A DNA stretch of 64,000 bases from contig JALAGS010000235.1 in assembly GCA_022712315.1 (NCBI GenBank), positions 62,001 to 126,000 on the forward strand. Reading direction: 5' to 3'. This stretch comes from Sphingobacterium sp. (GTDB lineage Bacteria > Bacteroidota > Bacteroidia > Sphingobacteriales > Sphingobacteriaceae). The notes beneath the pieces were generated by a model that worked only from the letters and a program-made list of their open reading frames with translations, did not search any database and was not told where the DNA came from. Position 1 is the stretch's first letter; every line of letters starts with the position of its first letter. Made by a program: the position numbers and the translations under genes. This document shows, in pieces, positions 53,613-63,156 of this stretch.

Positions 53613-54785
53613 CTATCTTCTTCTCCGACCTACTAAAGACAACACGAGATATCCTAAAATTCCTGCCAGCAAGGAGGTCAGTAGAATAGCTAACTTCGCT
53701 TCATTAATATGTAACTGGTCGCTGAAAGATAAGATCGAAATAAATATAGACATCGTAAAGCCAATTCCAGCTAACAAGCCCACACCAAGGATATGCCTGA
53801 ATGAGCTTCCTTCCGGTAGGCTACTAATGCCTAGTTTAGAGCATACAAAAGTCATGGTTAAAATTCCAAGCGGTTTACCCAGCAATAGGCCGAGGCTAAT
53901 ACCCAATCCCATAGGAGCTACAAGTCCTGTAAGCATCTCGCTTTCGATGGAAATATTGGTGTTGGCAAATGCAAATAGCGGAATAATGATAAAATTTACA
54001 GGTTTCACAAGGGCATGCTCCAAACGTTCCAAAGGTGATTCTATGTCTGTATCATTTGTTGGTATTGTCATCGCGACCAAAACACCTGCTATCGTTGCAT
54101 GTATACCCGAATGATGGATAAAGTACCATATAAATACGCCTGGTATGAGATACAAATATGGATTTTTTACATTCATTCGGTTCATGACAAATAGGATGAT
54201 CATACCAATCCCCGCATAAAGTAAATAAGTGGTTTCTATGCCAGAAGAATAAAAAAAAGCAATCACCAAAATAGCGATCAGATCGTCAACAATAGCCAGA
54301 GCAGCCAAAAATACCTTTAAACTTGCTGGAATCCGGTTTCCTAACATACCTATTACCGCCAATGCAAAGGCGATATCAGTTGCCATAGGGATACCCCAAC
54401 CGCCAGCTGTTGCACGTCCTGAGTTGAACCCTAAAAAAATGAGGGCCGGAACAATGGCACCTCCAATAGCGCAAAGTATTGGGAGGGATGCTTGCTTGGG
54501 CGAGGAGAGTTCACCTTCCACAATTTCACGCTTAATTTCCAGCCCGACAAGCAGAAAAAAGATAGCCATTAAGCCATCGTTGATCCAGAGTAAAATGCTA
54601 TACTTTAAATGGACTTTTTCTGAATCGAATCCAATAGGAGTATCCAACAAAGATTGCAGCATGGTACCTGCTGCGGTATTGGCGATGATAAGGGATAGAA
54701 TAACACAAATAAATAATAAAATACCACCAGCGTTACTTGATTTGAAAAAATTTTTGAATACGGTAAGATTAATCAATTGGCTCAT
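53613..54785 (-). CDS. nhaA: Na+/H+ antiporter NhaA
   Basis: 390 residues from ATG 54785; upstream in-frame sequence belongs to the agcS coding region. About 12 helices. Landmark motifs: NDGLMAIFFLLVGLEIKREI, GGWGIPMATDIAFALAVIGMLG and LAALAIVDDLIAILVIA, which carries the transport Asp pair. It expels Na+ in exchange for protons and aids pH and salt tolerance. The start lies 17 bases inside the 3' end of agcS, so the two are translationally linked. Confidence 0.93.
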   Translation of the reverse strand: MSQLINLTVFKNFFKSSNAGGILLFICVILSLIIANTAAGTMLQSLLDTPIGFDSEKVHLKYSILLWINDGLMAIFFLLVGLEIKREIVEGELSSPKQASLPILCAIGGAIVPALIFLGFNSGRATAGGWGIPMATDIAFALAVIGMLGNRIPASLKVFLAALAIVDDLIAILVIAFFYSSGIETTYLLYAGIGMIILFVMNRMNVKNPYLYLIPGVFIWYFIHHSGIHATIAGVLVAMTIPTNDTDIESPLERLEHALVKPVNFIIIPLFAFANTNISIESEMLTGLVAPMGLGISLGLLLGKPLGILTMTFVCSKLGISSLPEGSSFRHILGVGLLAGIGFTMSIFISILSFSDQLHINEAKLAILLTSLLAGILGYLVLSLVGRRRR

Positions 54786-56226
54786 TTTGTTGTCTATTTT
54801 TTCTGGACCATAATTCCAGGTTTGGAAATTGAAATTTACTACTGTCAAATATGGGATCTTTTTTGGCCTTCTGCTGCTCACGATAGTCCGCGTAAATGGA
54901 AAGCACTTTTTTGTGAAGCAGGAGTATTGCGATCAGATTGAGCCAGGCCATGAGTCCGACTCCAATATCGCCCAAAGTCCAGGCAGATTTGGCAGTACTG
55001 ATACAGCCTACGTAGGTGGATATAAGGATCAGCAGCCGCAAGATCCAGACAAGTACAGTCTTGTGCTGTTTCTTTCGGCTAACAAAGCTAATGTTCGTTT
55101 CAGCAATATAATAATAAGCCATAATGGTTGTAAATGCGAAAAAGGCTAGCGCCAAAGCGACAAAAGCATTACCAATTGTAGGGAAGTGATGTGAGACAGC
55201 CTGTTGGGTGAAGGCTGGTCCCATTTCCGTAGCCGGAAGGTGTTGTACAATAAACCCGCCAGTTGGATTTTCCACATTGTATTGGCCTGTGAAGAGAATC
55301 ATTAAGGCTGTTGCGGTACATACGAACATGGTGTCGACATAGACCGAAAATCCTTGGACCAAACCTTGCTTGATCGGATGTGAGACTTCAGCTGCTGCGG
55401 CAGCATGCGGAGCAGTACCCTGACCAGCCTCGTTGCTATAAATACCCCGTTTGACGCCCCAAGAAATGGCCATGCCTGCTACTGCACCAAAGGTGGCCTC
55501 CATGTTTAAGGCAGATTTTACAATCAATGCGATAACGGCAGGGATTTCCGTAAAATTTAGGCCAATAATGACTAAGGCCATAAGGATATAGGCTCCAGCC
55601 ATAAACGGAACGACATATTCGGCTACCGTACTGATACGCTTTACCCCACCTATGATAATAATAGCTAATAGGGCGGCTATTGCCAATCCGGTGATACTCG
55701 GTGAGAGCTGAAAAGCAGACTCGACTGCCGCGCTGATGCTGTTGCTCTGTACTCCGGGCAGTAGAAATCCAGTGCTGATGATGGTGACGATAGCAAAGGT
55801 CCAGGCAAAGGTTTTGGATTTTAATCCTTTAAGGATATAATATGCGGGCCCGCCCCGGTATTCACCATCGTTCACCTCTTTGTACATTTGGCCCAGTGTC
55901 GCTTCTACAATGGCCGAAGCGCTACCTAAAAATGCAATCACCCACATCCAAAAAATAGCCCCTGGACCGCCCATGGCTATTGCTGTGGCGACACCAGCGA
56001 TATTGCCTGTGCCCACACGTCCTGAAATAGCGAGCGAAAAGGCCTGAAAAGAGGAAATACCTTTGTCAGAGCTGTTTCCATTAAAAAGCAAACGGACCAT
56101 TTCCCGAATCTGCATCAGCTGGGGGCAACGGAAACGTATAGTAAAGTAAATACCGGTTAGCAGACAGAGATAAACAAGTGCGTCGCTCCAGATGATATTA
56201 TAAATTCTATTGATTAATTCTTCCAT
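54769..56226 (-). CDS. Sodium:alanine/amino acid symporter (AGCS family)
   Basis: 485 residues, about 11 helices. AGCS signature SLAISGRVGTGNIAGVATAIAMGGPGAIFWMW, then GEYRGGPAYYILKGL and SWGVKRGIYSNEAGQGTAPHAAAAAEVSHP. It imports alanine or glycine with Na+. Coupling to nhaA through overlapping genes suggests that Na+ brought in with the amino acid is expelled by the antiporter. Confidence 0.93.
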   Translation of the reverse strand: MEELINRIYNIIWSDALVYLCLLTGIYFTIRFRCPQLMQIREMVRLLFNGNSSDKGISSFQAFSLAISGRVGTGNIAGVATAIAMGGPGAIFWMWVIAFLGSASAIVEATLGQMYKEVNDGEYRGGPAYYILKGLKSKTFAWTFAIVTIISTGFLLPGVQSNSISAAVESAFQLSPSITGLAIAALLAIIIIGGVKRISTVAEYVVPFMAGAYILMALVIIGLNFTEIPAVIALIVKSALNMEATFGAVAGMAISWGVKRGIYSNEAGQGTAPHAAAAAEVSHPIKQGLVQGFSVYVDTMFVCTATALMILFTGQYNVENPTGGFIVQHLPATEMGPAFTQQAVSHHFPTIGNAFVALALAFFAFTTIMAYYYIAETNISFVSRKKQHKTVLVWILRLLILISTYVGCISTAKSAWTLGDIGVGLMAWLNLIAILLLHKKVLSIYADYREQQKAKKDPIFDSSKFQFPNLELWSRKNRQQNEPID

Positions 56227-56447
56227 GTTGAATTCTTAGGCTGGCTAAAAGTAGGGAAAACCAGCCAAGGCTCTTCTAAATATTGAATAGATTTTGTTTA
56301 TCGGTTTTTCTTCTGTTATATATATTATTTATAAACAGGCGTTATTGTGTTCAAATGGGATCTATTTGTGATAGAATTTTTTAGGAGTCAGCCTACCTAT
56401 GTTGGATAATTTATTTTTTTTAGTTTTACGGGATATCTTAAAATATT

Positions 56448-57830
56448 TTGATCAAAAAACGTTTCTATAATCCGGCCCAGCTGTTCATCTTTAGTTTCTT
56501 GGCATTAATTGTTGTTGGGACTATTTTGTTGAAGCTCCCCATCGCTCTCAATGAATCCATTTCTTGGACGGATTCTCTCTTTACAGCCACAAGTGCAGTT
56601 TGTGTCACCGGTTTAGTGGTCGTTGATACCTCTAACCATTTTACCATCTGGGGGCAGGCTTTTATTTTATTGCTTATCCAGGCTGGCGGAATAGGTATAC
56701 TTTCTTTTGCTAGCCTTTTTACTTACTTTTTAAAAGGGGGGAGCAGCTATGAAAATCAACTCGCCATACGGGATTTTTCTAACACGCAGCGTTTGGGTGA
56801 GGTATTCACTTTACTCAAACGGACTATCGCAATTACATTCGGAATTGAAGCTGTTGGTGCTGCCGTCATTTACTGGACTATGACAGAGTTTGCCGGGGCC
56901 AGTACGGCCGAACGTATATTTGTTGCCGTATTTCATTCGGTGTCCTCGTTCTGTAACGCTGGATTCTCGACTTTGCCGAATGGCCTGATGTATGAAGAGG
57001 TATACTATAATTATGAGTTCCAACTTGCCGTAGCCAGTATTTATATATTTGGCGGTTTAGGATTTCCTATTGTTATAAACGTACTTAAATATATAAAACA
57101 CCTGTTCAATAGATTGTTTCATAAATTGACAACGAAGGAAAATTATTACCGCCCTTGGGTAATGACCATTAACAGCAAGCTGAACCTAATTACGACTTCC
57201 TGTATTACCGTGTTTGCAACCGTAGTCCTTTTTATTTCAGAATATAACCATGTTTTTGCCGACCACAGCGGTGTTGGAAAATGGGTGATAGCCTTTTCAA
57301 CAGCAACAACACCGAGAACTGCAGGTTTCAATAGTATTGATTTTGCTCAGTTGCACTTTTCAAGTATTTTGTTTATCATGCTGTTAATGTGGATAGGAGC
57401 ATCGCCAAACTCCACAGGTGGGGGTATAAAGACGAGTACTTTTGCACTTGCGATACTGAATGTGATTAGCTTAGCTAAAGGGAAAGACCGAACTGAAATC
57501 TTTAGGCGTGAAATAGCCGGGATCTCAATTCAGCGGGCTTTTGCGACGATGTTTCTCTCGCTTATAATCATAGGGATAGGAGTATATGCAATTTCATTTT
57601 TTGAGCGCGAACGGCCTTTGCTTGAGATCGCCTTTGAGTGTTTCTCTGCGTATAGTACCGTAGGGCTTTCCTTGGGCATTACCGGTGATTTGGCCGAAGG
57701 TAGTAAAATGATATTAATACTTTTAATGTTTATCGGGCGTGTTACCATGTTATCTGTATTAATAGCTTTTTTCAAAAAGGTGCGGTATACGCATTACAGA
57801 TATGCAGAAGAAGAATTGACAATATATTAA
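56448..57830 (+). CDS. TrkH/KtrB-type potassium uptake membrane subunit
   Basis: 460 residues from TTG 56448; no ATG is nearby, and the family's usual beginning (KRFYNPAQLFIFSFLALIVVGTILLKLP) starts right there. The four pore loops are seen: FTATSAVCVTGLVVVD, FHSVSSFCNAGFSTLP, TATTPRTAGFNSIDF and FSAYSTVGLSLGITG. The selectivity Gly is present in each (VTGL, NAGF, TAGF, TVGL). It admits K+ in complex with the TrkA/KtrA subunit encoded 66 bases downstream. It is divergent from agcS-nhaA. Confidence 0.93.
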   Translation: MIKKRFYNPAQLFIFSFLALIVVGTILLKLPIALNESISWTDSLFTATSAVCVTGLVVVDTSNHFTIWGQAFILLLIQAGGIGILSFASLFTYFLKGGSSYENQLAIRDFSNTQRLGEVFTLLKRTIAITFGIEAVGAAVIYWTMTEFAGASTAERIFVAVFHSVSSFCNAGFSTLPNGLMYEEVYYNYEFQLAVASIYIFGGLGFPIVINVLKYIKHLFNRLFHKLTTKENYYRPWVMTINSKLNLITTSCITVFATVVLFISEYNHVFADHSGVGKWVIAFSTATTPRTAGFNSIDFAQLHFSSILFIMLLMWIGASPNSTGGGIKTSTFALAILNVISLAKGKDRTEIFRREIAGISIQRAFATMFLSLIIIGIGVYAISFFERERPLLEIAFECFSAYSTVGLSLGITGDLAEGSKMILILLMFIGRVTMLSVLIAFFKKVRYTHYRYAEEELTIY

Positions 57831-57896
57831 ATCAGGGCCGTCCTTTCATTTGTTAATGACTGTGGATGGTACATATAATTTGTAAATATCAAAAGG

Positions 57897-58574
57897 ATGA
57901 AATTTATCGTAATTGGATTGGGGAATTTTGGTGCATCTTTAGCAGAAAAACTTTCCGCACAGGGTAACGAAGTGATTGGAGTGGATCGTCAGCTAGCAAA
58001 AGTGACTGCTTTGAAGGAGAAGATCACACATACAATTTGTTTAGATGCAACAGACGAAACTGCTTTTCACTCTTTGCCTTTAAAAAATACGGATGTTTTT
58101 GTCGTTGCTATTGGTGAGGATGAAGGTGCCAATATTATGGTCAGCGCTTTATGTAAAGAGGCCAATGTAAAACGCCTGATCAGTAGGGCAGTTAATAGAC
58201 TGCACGAGAAAGTACTAGGCGCGCTCGGCGTGTCAGAGATTGCTCACCCGGAGGAAGAGTCTGCAGAACGGTGGTCCAAACGTTTGTGTATGACCGGATT
58301 TGTCGATTCCTTTGAACTTAACAGTAATTATTCCATTGTAGAAGCAATCGTCCCTAAAAAATATGTGGGACAAACGATCCAGGAAATTGGTTTCCGCGAA
58401 AAGTATGAACTATTAGTGCTTACGATATTGAAAAATACGGAAAAAAAGACTTCATTTGGAAAGAGTGTCGTAACAACAGTACTCCATGGTATTCCCCGTC
58501 CGGACACGCGATTGCAAGAAGGAGATATTTTGGCGATTTATGGTTACAACGATCATATCAAATCGTTCCTTTAA
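57897..58574 (+). CDS. TrkA/KtrA-type potassium channel regulatory subunit (RCK)
   Basis: 225 residues. N-terminal RCK-N Rossmann domain with nucleotide loop VIGLGNFGASLAEKL, the acidic end of strand 2 in VIGVDRQ, and DATDETAFHSL. The C-terminal RCK-C domain spans about 140-225 (LNSNYSIVEAIVPKKYVGQTIQEIGF). It forms the cytoplasmic ring that gates the KtrB-like pore in response to nucleotide. It converges with the DUF389 gene, only two bases apart. Confidence 0.93.
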   Translation: MKFIVIGLGNFGASLAEKLSAQGNEVIGVDRQLAKVTALKEKITHTICLDATDETAFHSLPLKNTDVFVVAIGEDEGANIMVSALCKEANVKRLISRAVNRLHEKVLGALGVSEIAHPEEESAERWSKRLCMTGFVDSFELNSNYSIVEAIVPKKYVGQTIQEIGFREKYELLVLTILKNTEKKTSFGKSVVTTVLHGIPRPDTRLQEGDILAIYGYNDHIKSFL

Positions 58575-58576
58575 TT

Positions 58577-59869
58577 TTATCTTTTAATAATTTCGACACT
58601 ATCTTTTGGAAAATGGTTTTTTAGCCATTTTTGTAATTTATCTTGTTGGATTTGTGTAAGTGTGGTAGGGGAGGTATAAATAAATGCGATGAGATTTGCC
58701 ACGCTATCGGTTTTTGCATAATGCTGTTGCATTCCCATGCTATATGAATTTAATTCAGGGAAAAAAACCTTAATATCATGATCGAGTTCCGGACTTACGA
58801 CCTGGTATTTTGTGAGTTCGTTGTTTAGTGCGCGAATAGTTAAGTCTTTCTCACTGACCGCTGCGGTACGTTTGTCGATTTCACTAAGGATACTGGATTT
58901 TAAATCCAGGCTATCTTGATGAATAATGAGCTGGGTGTTTTCGATTCCGAATGTCTGCATTGTTTGTTCCAAAGATTTTATCTCCTGACGGCTGAACTTT
59001 TTTGCTAAAAAGGCCAATTCTAGCTTTTTCGGTTTACTGTTGAGCTGCATTTTTTCATAAATGACAGTATATCCTTTGTTGCTTAATTCCTGCTGTACAA
59101 ATTGCTTCACTTTATTGGTGTATTTTTTTTCCTGCAGCAGATTGTAGGCAAAGTATATACTGGGTATGACGAGCGCAAGGGTGATAATGGTTATACTTTG
59201 AGTAATCCTTTTTTCTCGTTGCTGATCTACATAATGAGTTTTTGGATAGCGCAAATATTTAACAATAATAAAGGTCGCGATACAGATAAATACACAGTTG
59301 ATAATATACAAAAACAATGCACCTGCAAAATAGGCAAAATTGCCGATTGCAAGACCATAGCCCGCTGTACATAAAGGGGGCATTAGGGCTGTTGCAATGG
59401 CTACGCCCGGGATTGGATTGCCTTTATCAACCCGAGTGATGGCTATAACGCCTACAAGTCCCCCAAATATGGCAATCATTACATCGTAGATATTTGGAGA
59501 GGTGCGTGCAAGCAACTCAGATTGAGCTTCTTTGAATGGACTGAGCAGAAAATAAATGAAAGATACGACAAGACTGATGACTGTCGCAATCAGCAGATTT
59601 TTAATGGATTTTTTAAGCAAGGGAAAATCAAATGTTCCTAATGCAAATCCTGCTCCCACGATAGGACCCATAAGCGGTGAAATCAACATGGCTCCAATAA
59701 TGACTGCTGTTGAGTTAACATTTAAGCCAACAGATGCTACGACGATAGCGCAGGCTAAGATCCAAGCATTGGAACCCCGAAAGGAAATGTTGGCTATAAC
59801 GTTTTCCAATACCGTTTCTTTTTTTTCTTCACCCTGATGCAGATTGAAAAAGCTCAAAATTTTATTCAT
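58577..59869 (-). CDS. DUF389 membrane protein
   Basis: 430 residues. The N-terminal 220 residues form the DUF389 membrane core with about six helices (VNSTAVIIGAMLISPLMGPIVGAGFALGTFD, then GNPIPGVAIATALMPPLCTAGYGLAIG). The C-terminal part is a predicted periplasmic or cytoplasmic alpha/beta region after another helix (SITIITLALVIPSIYFAYNLL), with a coiled stretch (IRALNNELTKYQVV). Function of the family is not established. Its place among ion transporters and osmotic channels suggests a transport or osmotic role. Confidence 0.85.
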   Translation of the reverse strand: MNKILSFFNLHQGEEKKETVLENVIANISFRGSNAWILACAIVVASVGLNVNSTAVIIGAMLISPLMGPIVGAGFALGTFDFPLLKKSIKNLLIATVISLVVSFIYFLLSPFKEAQSELLARTSPNIYDVMIAIFGGLVGVIAITRVDKGNPIPGVAIATALMPPLCTAGYGLAIGNFAYFAGALFLYIINCVFICIATFIIVKYLRYPKTHYVDQQREKRITQSITIITLALVIPSIYFAYNLLQEKKYTNKVKQFVQQELSNKGYTVIYEKMQLNSKPKKLELAFLAKKFSRQEIKSLEQTMQTFGIENTQLIIHQDSLDLKSSILSEIDKRTAAVSEKDLTIRALNNELTKYQVVSPELDHDIKVFFPELNSYSMGMQQHYAKTDSVANLIAFIYTSPTTLTQIQQDKLQKWLKNHFPKDSVEIIKR

Positions 59870-60127
59870 ATACTTTCGCCTTAGATTTAAGCGAATATAA
59901 TAAAGATCCTCTACCTTATGGAGTATACGATTTACTTATTTGGCAAAGCGTGGTATATAAGCTATAGATTTTCAATTTTAAAAAGATAAATTGCTAATTT
60001 GGTTTTTTTAGAAACAATTAAGGTGGTTAATTGTTGGGATTATAATCAATAACGCATTTATTTGTAATTATATCAATATTTAACTATATTAAGCCCTTTG
60101 CCTTACATTTTTAATAAATATTAGCAT

Positions 60128-60976
60128 ATGAACAATTTAGAATTAAACGACGTTCAGGAGCATTGGAATAATTTTATATCCTCTGCCATTGCCTGGGCCC
60201 CACGTATTATTACTGCCGTAATCTCAGCTTTACTGATATATTTGATTGGATCTTGGATTATTCGGCTGGTTAAGCGTATGATCGATAAGGCTTTCGAGCG
60301 AAGACAAATGGATGTCTCCTTGCAACGTTTTCTAAGCAATCTAATCAGTTGGATTTTAAATATTCTATTATTTATTGTCGTCGTGACACAGCTCGGCGTG
60401 CAGACTTCAGCATTTGTCGCCATCATTGGTGCGGCTGGTTTGGCCATAGGTTTGGCCTTGCAGGGATCTTTATCCAATTTTGCGGGCGGAATACTAATTC
60501 TGTTATTGAAGCCTTTTCGTGTGGGTGATTATATTACTTCCAGTGCAAATATCTCGGGAACAGTAACCGAAATTGATATTTTCAATACTAAGTTAAATAC
60601 CCCACAAAATCAGCAAGTAGTGGTTCCCAATGGGGTGTTGTCGAATAGCAGCATCACCAATTATACGCAGCTGGGGACACGTCGTACTTGGTTTGATATT
60701 GGTGTGGCCTACAATGCTGACTTAAAACAGGCCAAACAGATACTTTTGGAGGTCGTTCAAAATAATGAATATGCTTTCAAAGAGCCTGCTCCACAGGTTG
60801 TTGTGACAGAGCTAGGGGATAGCGCAATCAATCTTTCAGTGCGTGTCACGACTTCAAACGAAAACTTCTGGACCATGCAGGAGCAATTGATTATCAATTG
60901 TAAAGAGGCATTGGATAAAGCTGGTATTGAGATTCCATTTCCACAACGCGATATCCATATTCGTAGTAATGCATAA
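60128..60976 (+). CDS. mscS: Small mechanosensitive channel of MscS type
   Basis: 282 residues, the length of E. coli MscS. Three N-terminal helices. The pore helix is in AIIGAAGLAIGLALQGSLSNFAGGILILLLKPFRVGDYI, with the Gly/Ala packing and QGSLSN hinge. It is followed by the beta domain (GTVTEIDIFNTKLNTPQNQQVVVPNG) and a C-terminal alpha/beta domain. It opens on membrane tension to release solutes after osmotic downshock. It stands 50 bases before the BCCT transporter, so uptake and emergency release of osmolytes may be co-transcribed. Confidence 0.93.
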   Translation: MNNLELNDVQEHWNNFISSAIAWAPRIITAVISALLIYLIGSWIIRLVKRMIDKAFERRQMDVSLQRFLSNLISWILNILLFIVVVTQLGVQTSAFVAIIGAAGLAIGLALQGSLSNFAGGILILLLKPFRVGDYITSSANISGTVTEIDIFNTKLNTPQNQQVVVPNGVLSNSSITNYTQLGTRRTWFDIGVAYNADLKQAKQILLEVVQNNEYAFKEPAPQVVVTELGDSAINLSVRVTTSNENFWTMQEQLIINCKEALDKAGIEIPFPQRDIHIRSNA

Positions 60977-61026
60977 TATAAAAATAATAGGTCGTAAGAC
61001 CACTTTGTAAACAAAATTTAATTCAA

Positions 61027-63033
61027 GTGATCTTGCCAAAATCGACATTCAACAAAGGAATCATTATTCCAAGCCTTCTCTTTATTATAGGAGTTTGTCT
61101 GCTAGCTGTGTTTCTTCCAACCTTGACGGTAAGTATTTTAAATACAATAAAGCAGTTTATTTTTGTTAATCTCAACTGGGTATATGTCTGGGCTGTGACG
61201 CTATTTGTCATTTTCCTGATTTACCTTATGTTTAGCAAATTTGGCAATATTAAGTTAGGGTCCAACGACAGTAAGCCCGAGTACACGTTCTTTTCCTGGA
61301 TATCGATGTTATTTGCTGCGGGCATGGGAATCGGATTGATGTATTTCAGCGTTGCTGAGCCGATGCAACATTTTTCGACCGAAGCTTTTGCTGGCCATCA
61401 CTATATTAATCGCGCTAAAAATGCGCAGCTGTATACCTTTTTTCACTGGGGTATACATGCTTGGGCGATTTATGGTGTAGTCGGCTTGGCTTTATCGTAT
61501 TTTGCGTACCGCTATCGACTTCCGTTGTCACTTCGAAGTTGCTTCTATCCCTTATTGAAAAATAAAATTAATGGAAAATGGGGGAATGCCATTGATGTAT
61601 TTGCACTCTGTAGTACATTCTTCGGGATCACCACGACGCTCGGATTCGGCGTAGTTCAGGTAAATGCTGGCTTGCAAACCTTGGGGCTGGTACCCGATAA
61701 TAATTTTACCTATCAGATCATTATCGTTGGCGTATTAACGCTGTTAGCTATTTTATCAGCTACTTCCGGGGTAGATAAGGGGGTTAAGTTATTGAGTAAT
61801 ATCAATATAATCACTGTTGTGATCCTGTTATTATTTGTACTTTTTCTAGGGCCAACGGTTTATCTTATTGGTAGCTTTACAGAAGGAATAGGCAATTATG
61901 TAAACAATTTCTTTAGTCTGACTTTCGATACACATGTATATGACGAAGCTACTTTGCCCTGGTTTTATAACTGGACGATTCTTTACTGGGCCTGGTGGAT
62001 ATCGTGGTCTCCTTATGTGGGGCTATTTATTGCTAAAATTTCCAAAGGGCGGACCATCCGTGAATTTATCGCTGCGGTACTCATTATTCCGACCATATTT
62101 AATTTTATCTGGATGTCTGTCTTTGGCAATAGCGCCATGTGGTTTGATATCAATATTGCCAAAGGTGCTTTGAGTTCTTTAGCAGATAATCCAGATGCCT
62201 TGATGTTTCGATTTTTAGACTACCTGCCTTTATCCGATATTGTCAGCTATCTGGTAATTCTTATTATTATCATCTTTTTTGTGACCTCAGCTGATTCGGG
62301 CATATTTGTGATGAATAGTATTGCAACCAAGAATGCCGCAAAATCACCAAAATGGCAAATGGTATTTTGGGGTGCTTTGCTGGCCATCTTAGCACTCATG
62401 TTATTGAATACGGGCGGATTGCAGGCATTGCAAACCATGACACTTATTACAGCATTGCCATTCTCAATTATCATGCTGCTTTTTTGCGTCAGTTTGGTTA
62501 AAGCATTGACAATAGACCGAAGTTATTATGAACGGGATTTTTCGGTGAGTACAGTACCTTGGTCGGGTGAATTTTGGAAAGATCGCCTGCAGCAGATTGT
62601 CTCATTCAAAAGCCGTGAATCGGTCGATGAGTTTATGATGGGCACAGTGAAGGCAGCGTTTGAAGATTTGCAGGCTGAGTTTAAGCAGAATGGTATTGAA
62701 GCAAAGATTCAACAGTTAACTGGACCAAACCGGATACAGATTGAAATCCGACACGATGTGATCAACAATTTTATATATGGGGTAAAGAACCAGTTCAAAG
62801 TGGTCTCCGATTATGTAGTTGCAGAAGAAAACCTACCTGACCTGGATGATAAGAAAACTTATTTTCCGAAATCTTATTTTGGAGATGCTCGTGAGGGGTA
62901 CGATATCCAATACTTCACAAAAAATGAATTAATAAGTGATGTTTTGAAGCACTATGAGCGCTTTTTGGAAATTATCTCGGAAGAGAAAAATGAAATGTTT
63001 ATCAGTAGCAATGCCAATAAGAATCTGAGGTAA
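61027..63033 (+). CDS. BCCT-family betaine/choline/carnitine transporter
   Basis: 668 residues from GTG 61027. Twelve helices with the BCCT signature: FSWISMLFAAGMGIGLMYFSVAEPMQHF, then FHWGIHAWAIYGVVGLALSYFAYR and the Trp-rich WFYNWTILYWAWWISWSPYVGLFIAKISKGRT. The long C-terminal cytoplasmic tail (about 510-668) is typical of osmoregulated members such as BetT. It imports a trimethylammonium osmolyte with Na+ or H+. The preceding gene is mscS in the same direction. Confidence 0.93.
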   Translation: MILPKSTFNKGIIIPSLLFIIGVCLLAVFLPTLTVSILNTIKQFIFVNLNWVYVWAVTLFVIFLIYLMFSKFGNIKLGSNDSKPEYTFFSWISMLFAAGMGIGLMYFSVAEPMQHFSTEAFAGHHYINRAKNAQLYTFFHWGIHAWAIYGVVGLALSYFAYRYRLPLSLRSCFYPLLKNKINGKWGNAIDVFALCSTFFGITTTLGFGVVQVNAGLQTLGLVPDNNFTYQIIIVGVLTLLAILSATSGVDKGVKLLSNINIITVVILLLFVLFLGPTVYLIGSFTEGIGNYVNNFFSLTFDTHVYDEATLPWFYNWTILYWAWWISWSPYVGLFIAKISKGRTIREFIAAVLIIPTIFNFIWMSVFGNSAMWFDINIAKGALSSLADNPDALMFRFLDYLPLSDIVSYLVILIIIIFFVTSADSGIFVMNSIATKNAAKSPKWQMVFWGALLAILALMLLNTGGLQALQTMTLITALPFSIIMLLFCVSLVKALTIDRSYYERDFSVSTVPWSGEFWKDRLQQIVSFKSRESVDEFMMGTVKAAFEDLQAEFKQNGIEAKIQQLTGPNRIQIEIRHDVINNFIYGVKNQFKVVSDYVVAEENLPDLDDKKTYFPKSYFGDAREGYDIQYFTKNELISDVLKHYERFLEIISEEKNEMFISSNANKNLR

Positions 63034-63095
63034 CGTCTTATTTCGTTCTTATCTTGCTTAGTCAAGTATACCCGAGCTAGTTTCTACTGGATTTC

Positions 63096-63130
63096 TGCCT
63101 ACCGATTAAAACATTGAAAATCGGTAGGCA
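63096..63130. terminator. Terminator between BCCT and the second MscS gene
   Basis: Perfect 12-bp stem TGCCTACCGATT (63096-63107) and AATCGGTAGGCA (63119-63130), 11-nt loop, followed by AATATAACTTTT. It lies between two convergent genes. Confidence 0.7.
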
Positions 63131-63156
63131 AATATAACTTTTCTAAGCTGAAGGTA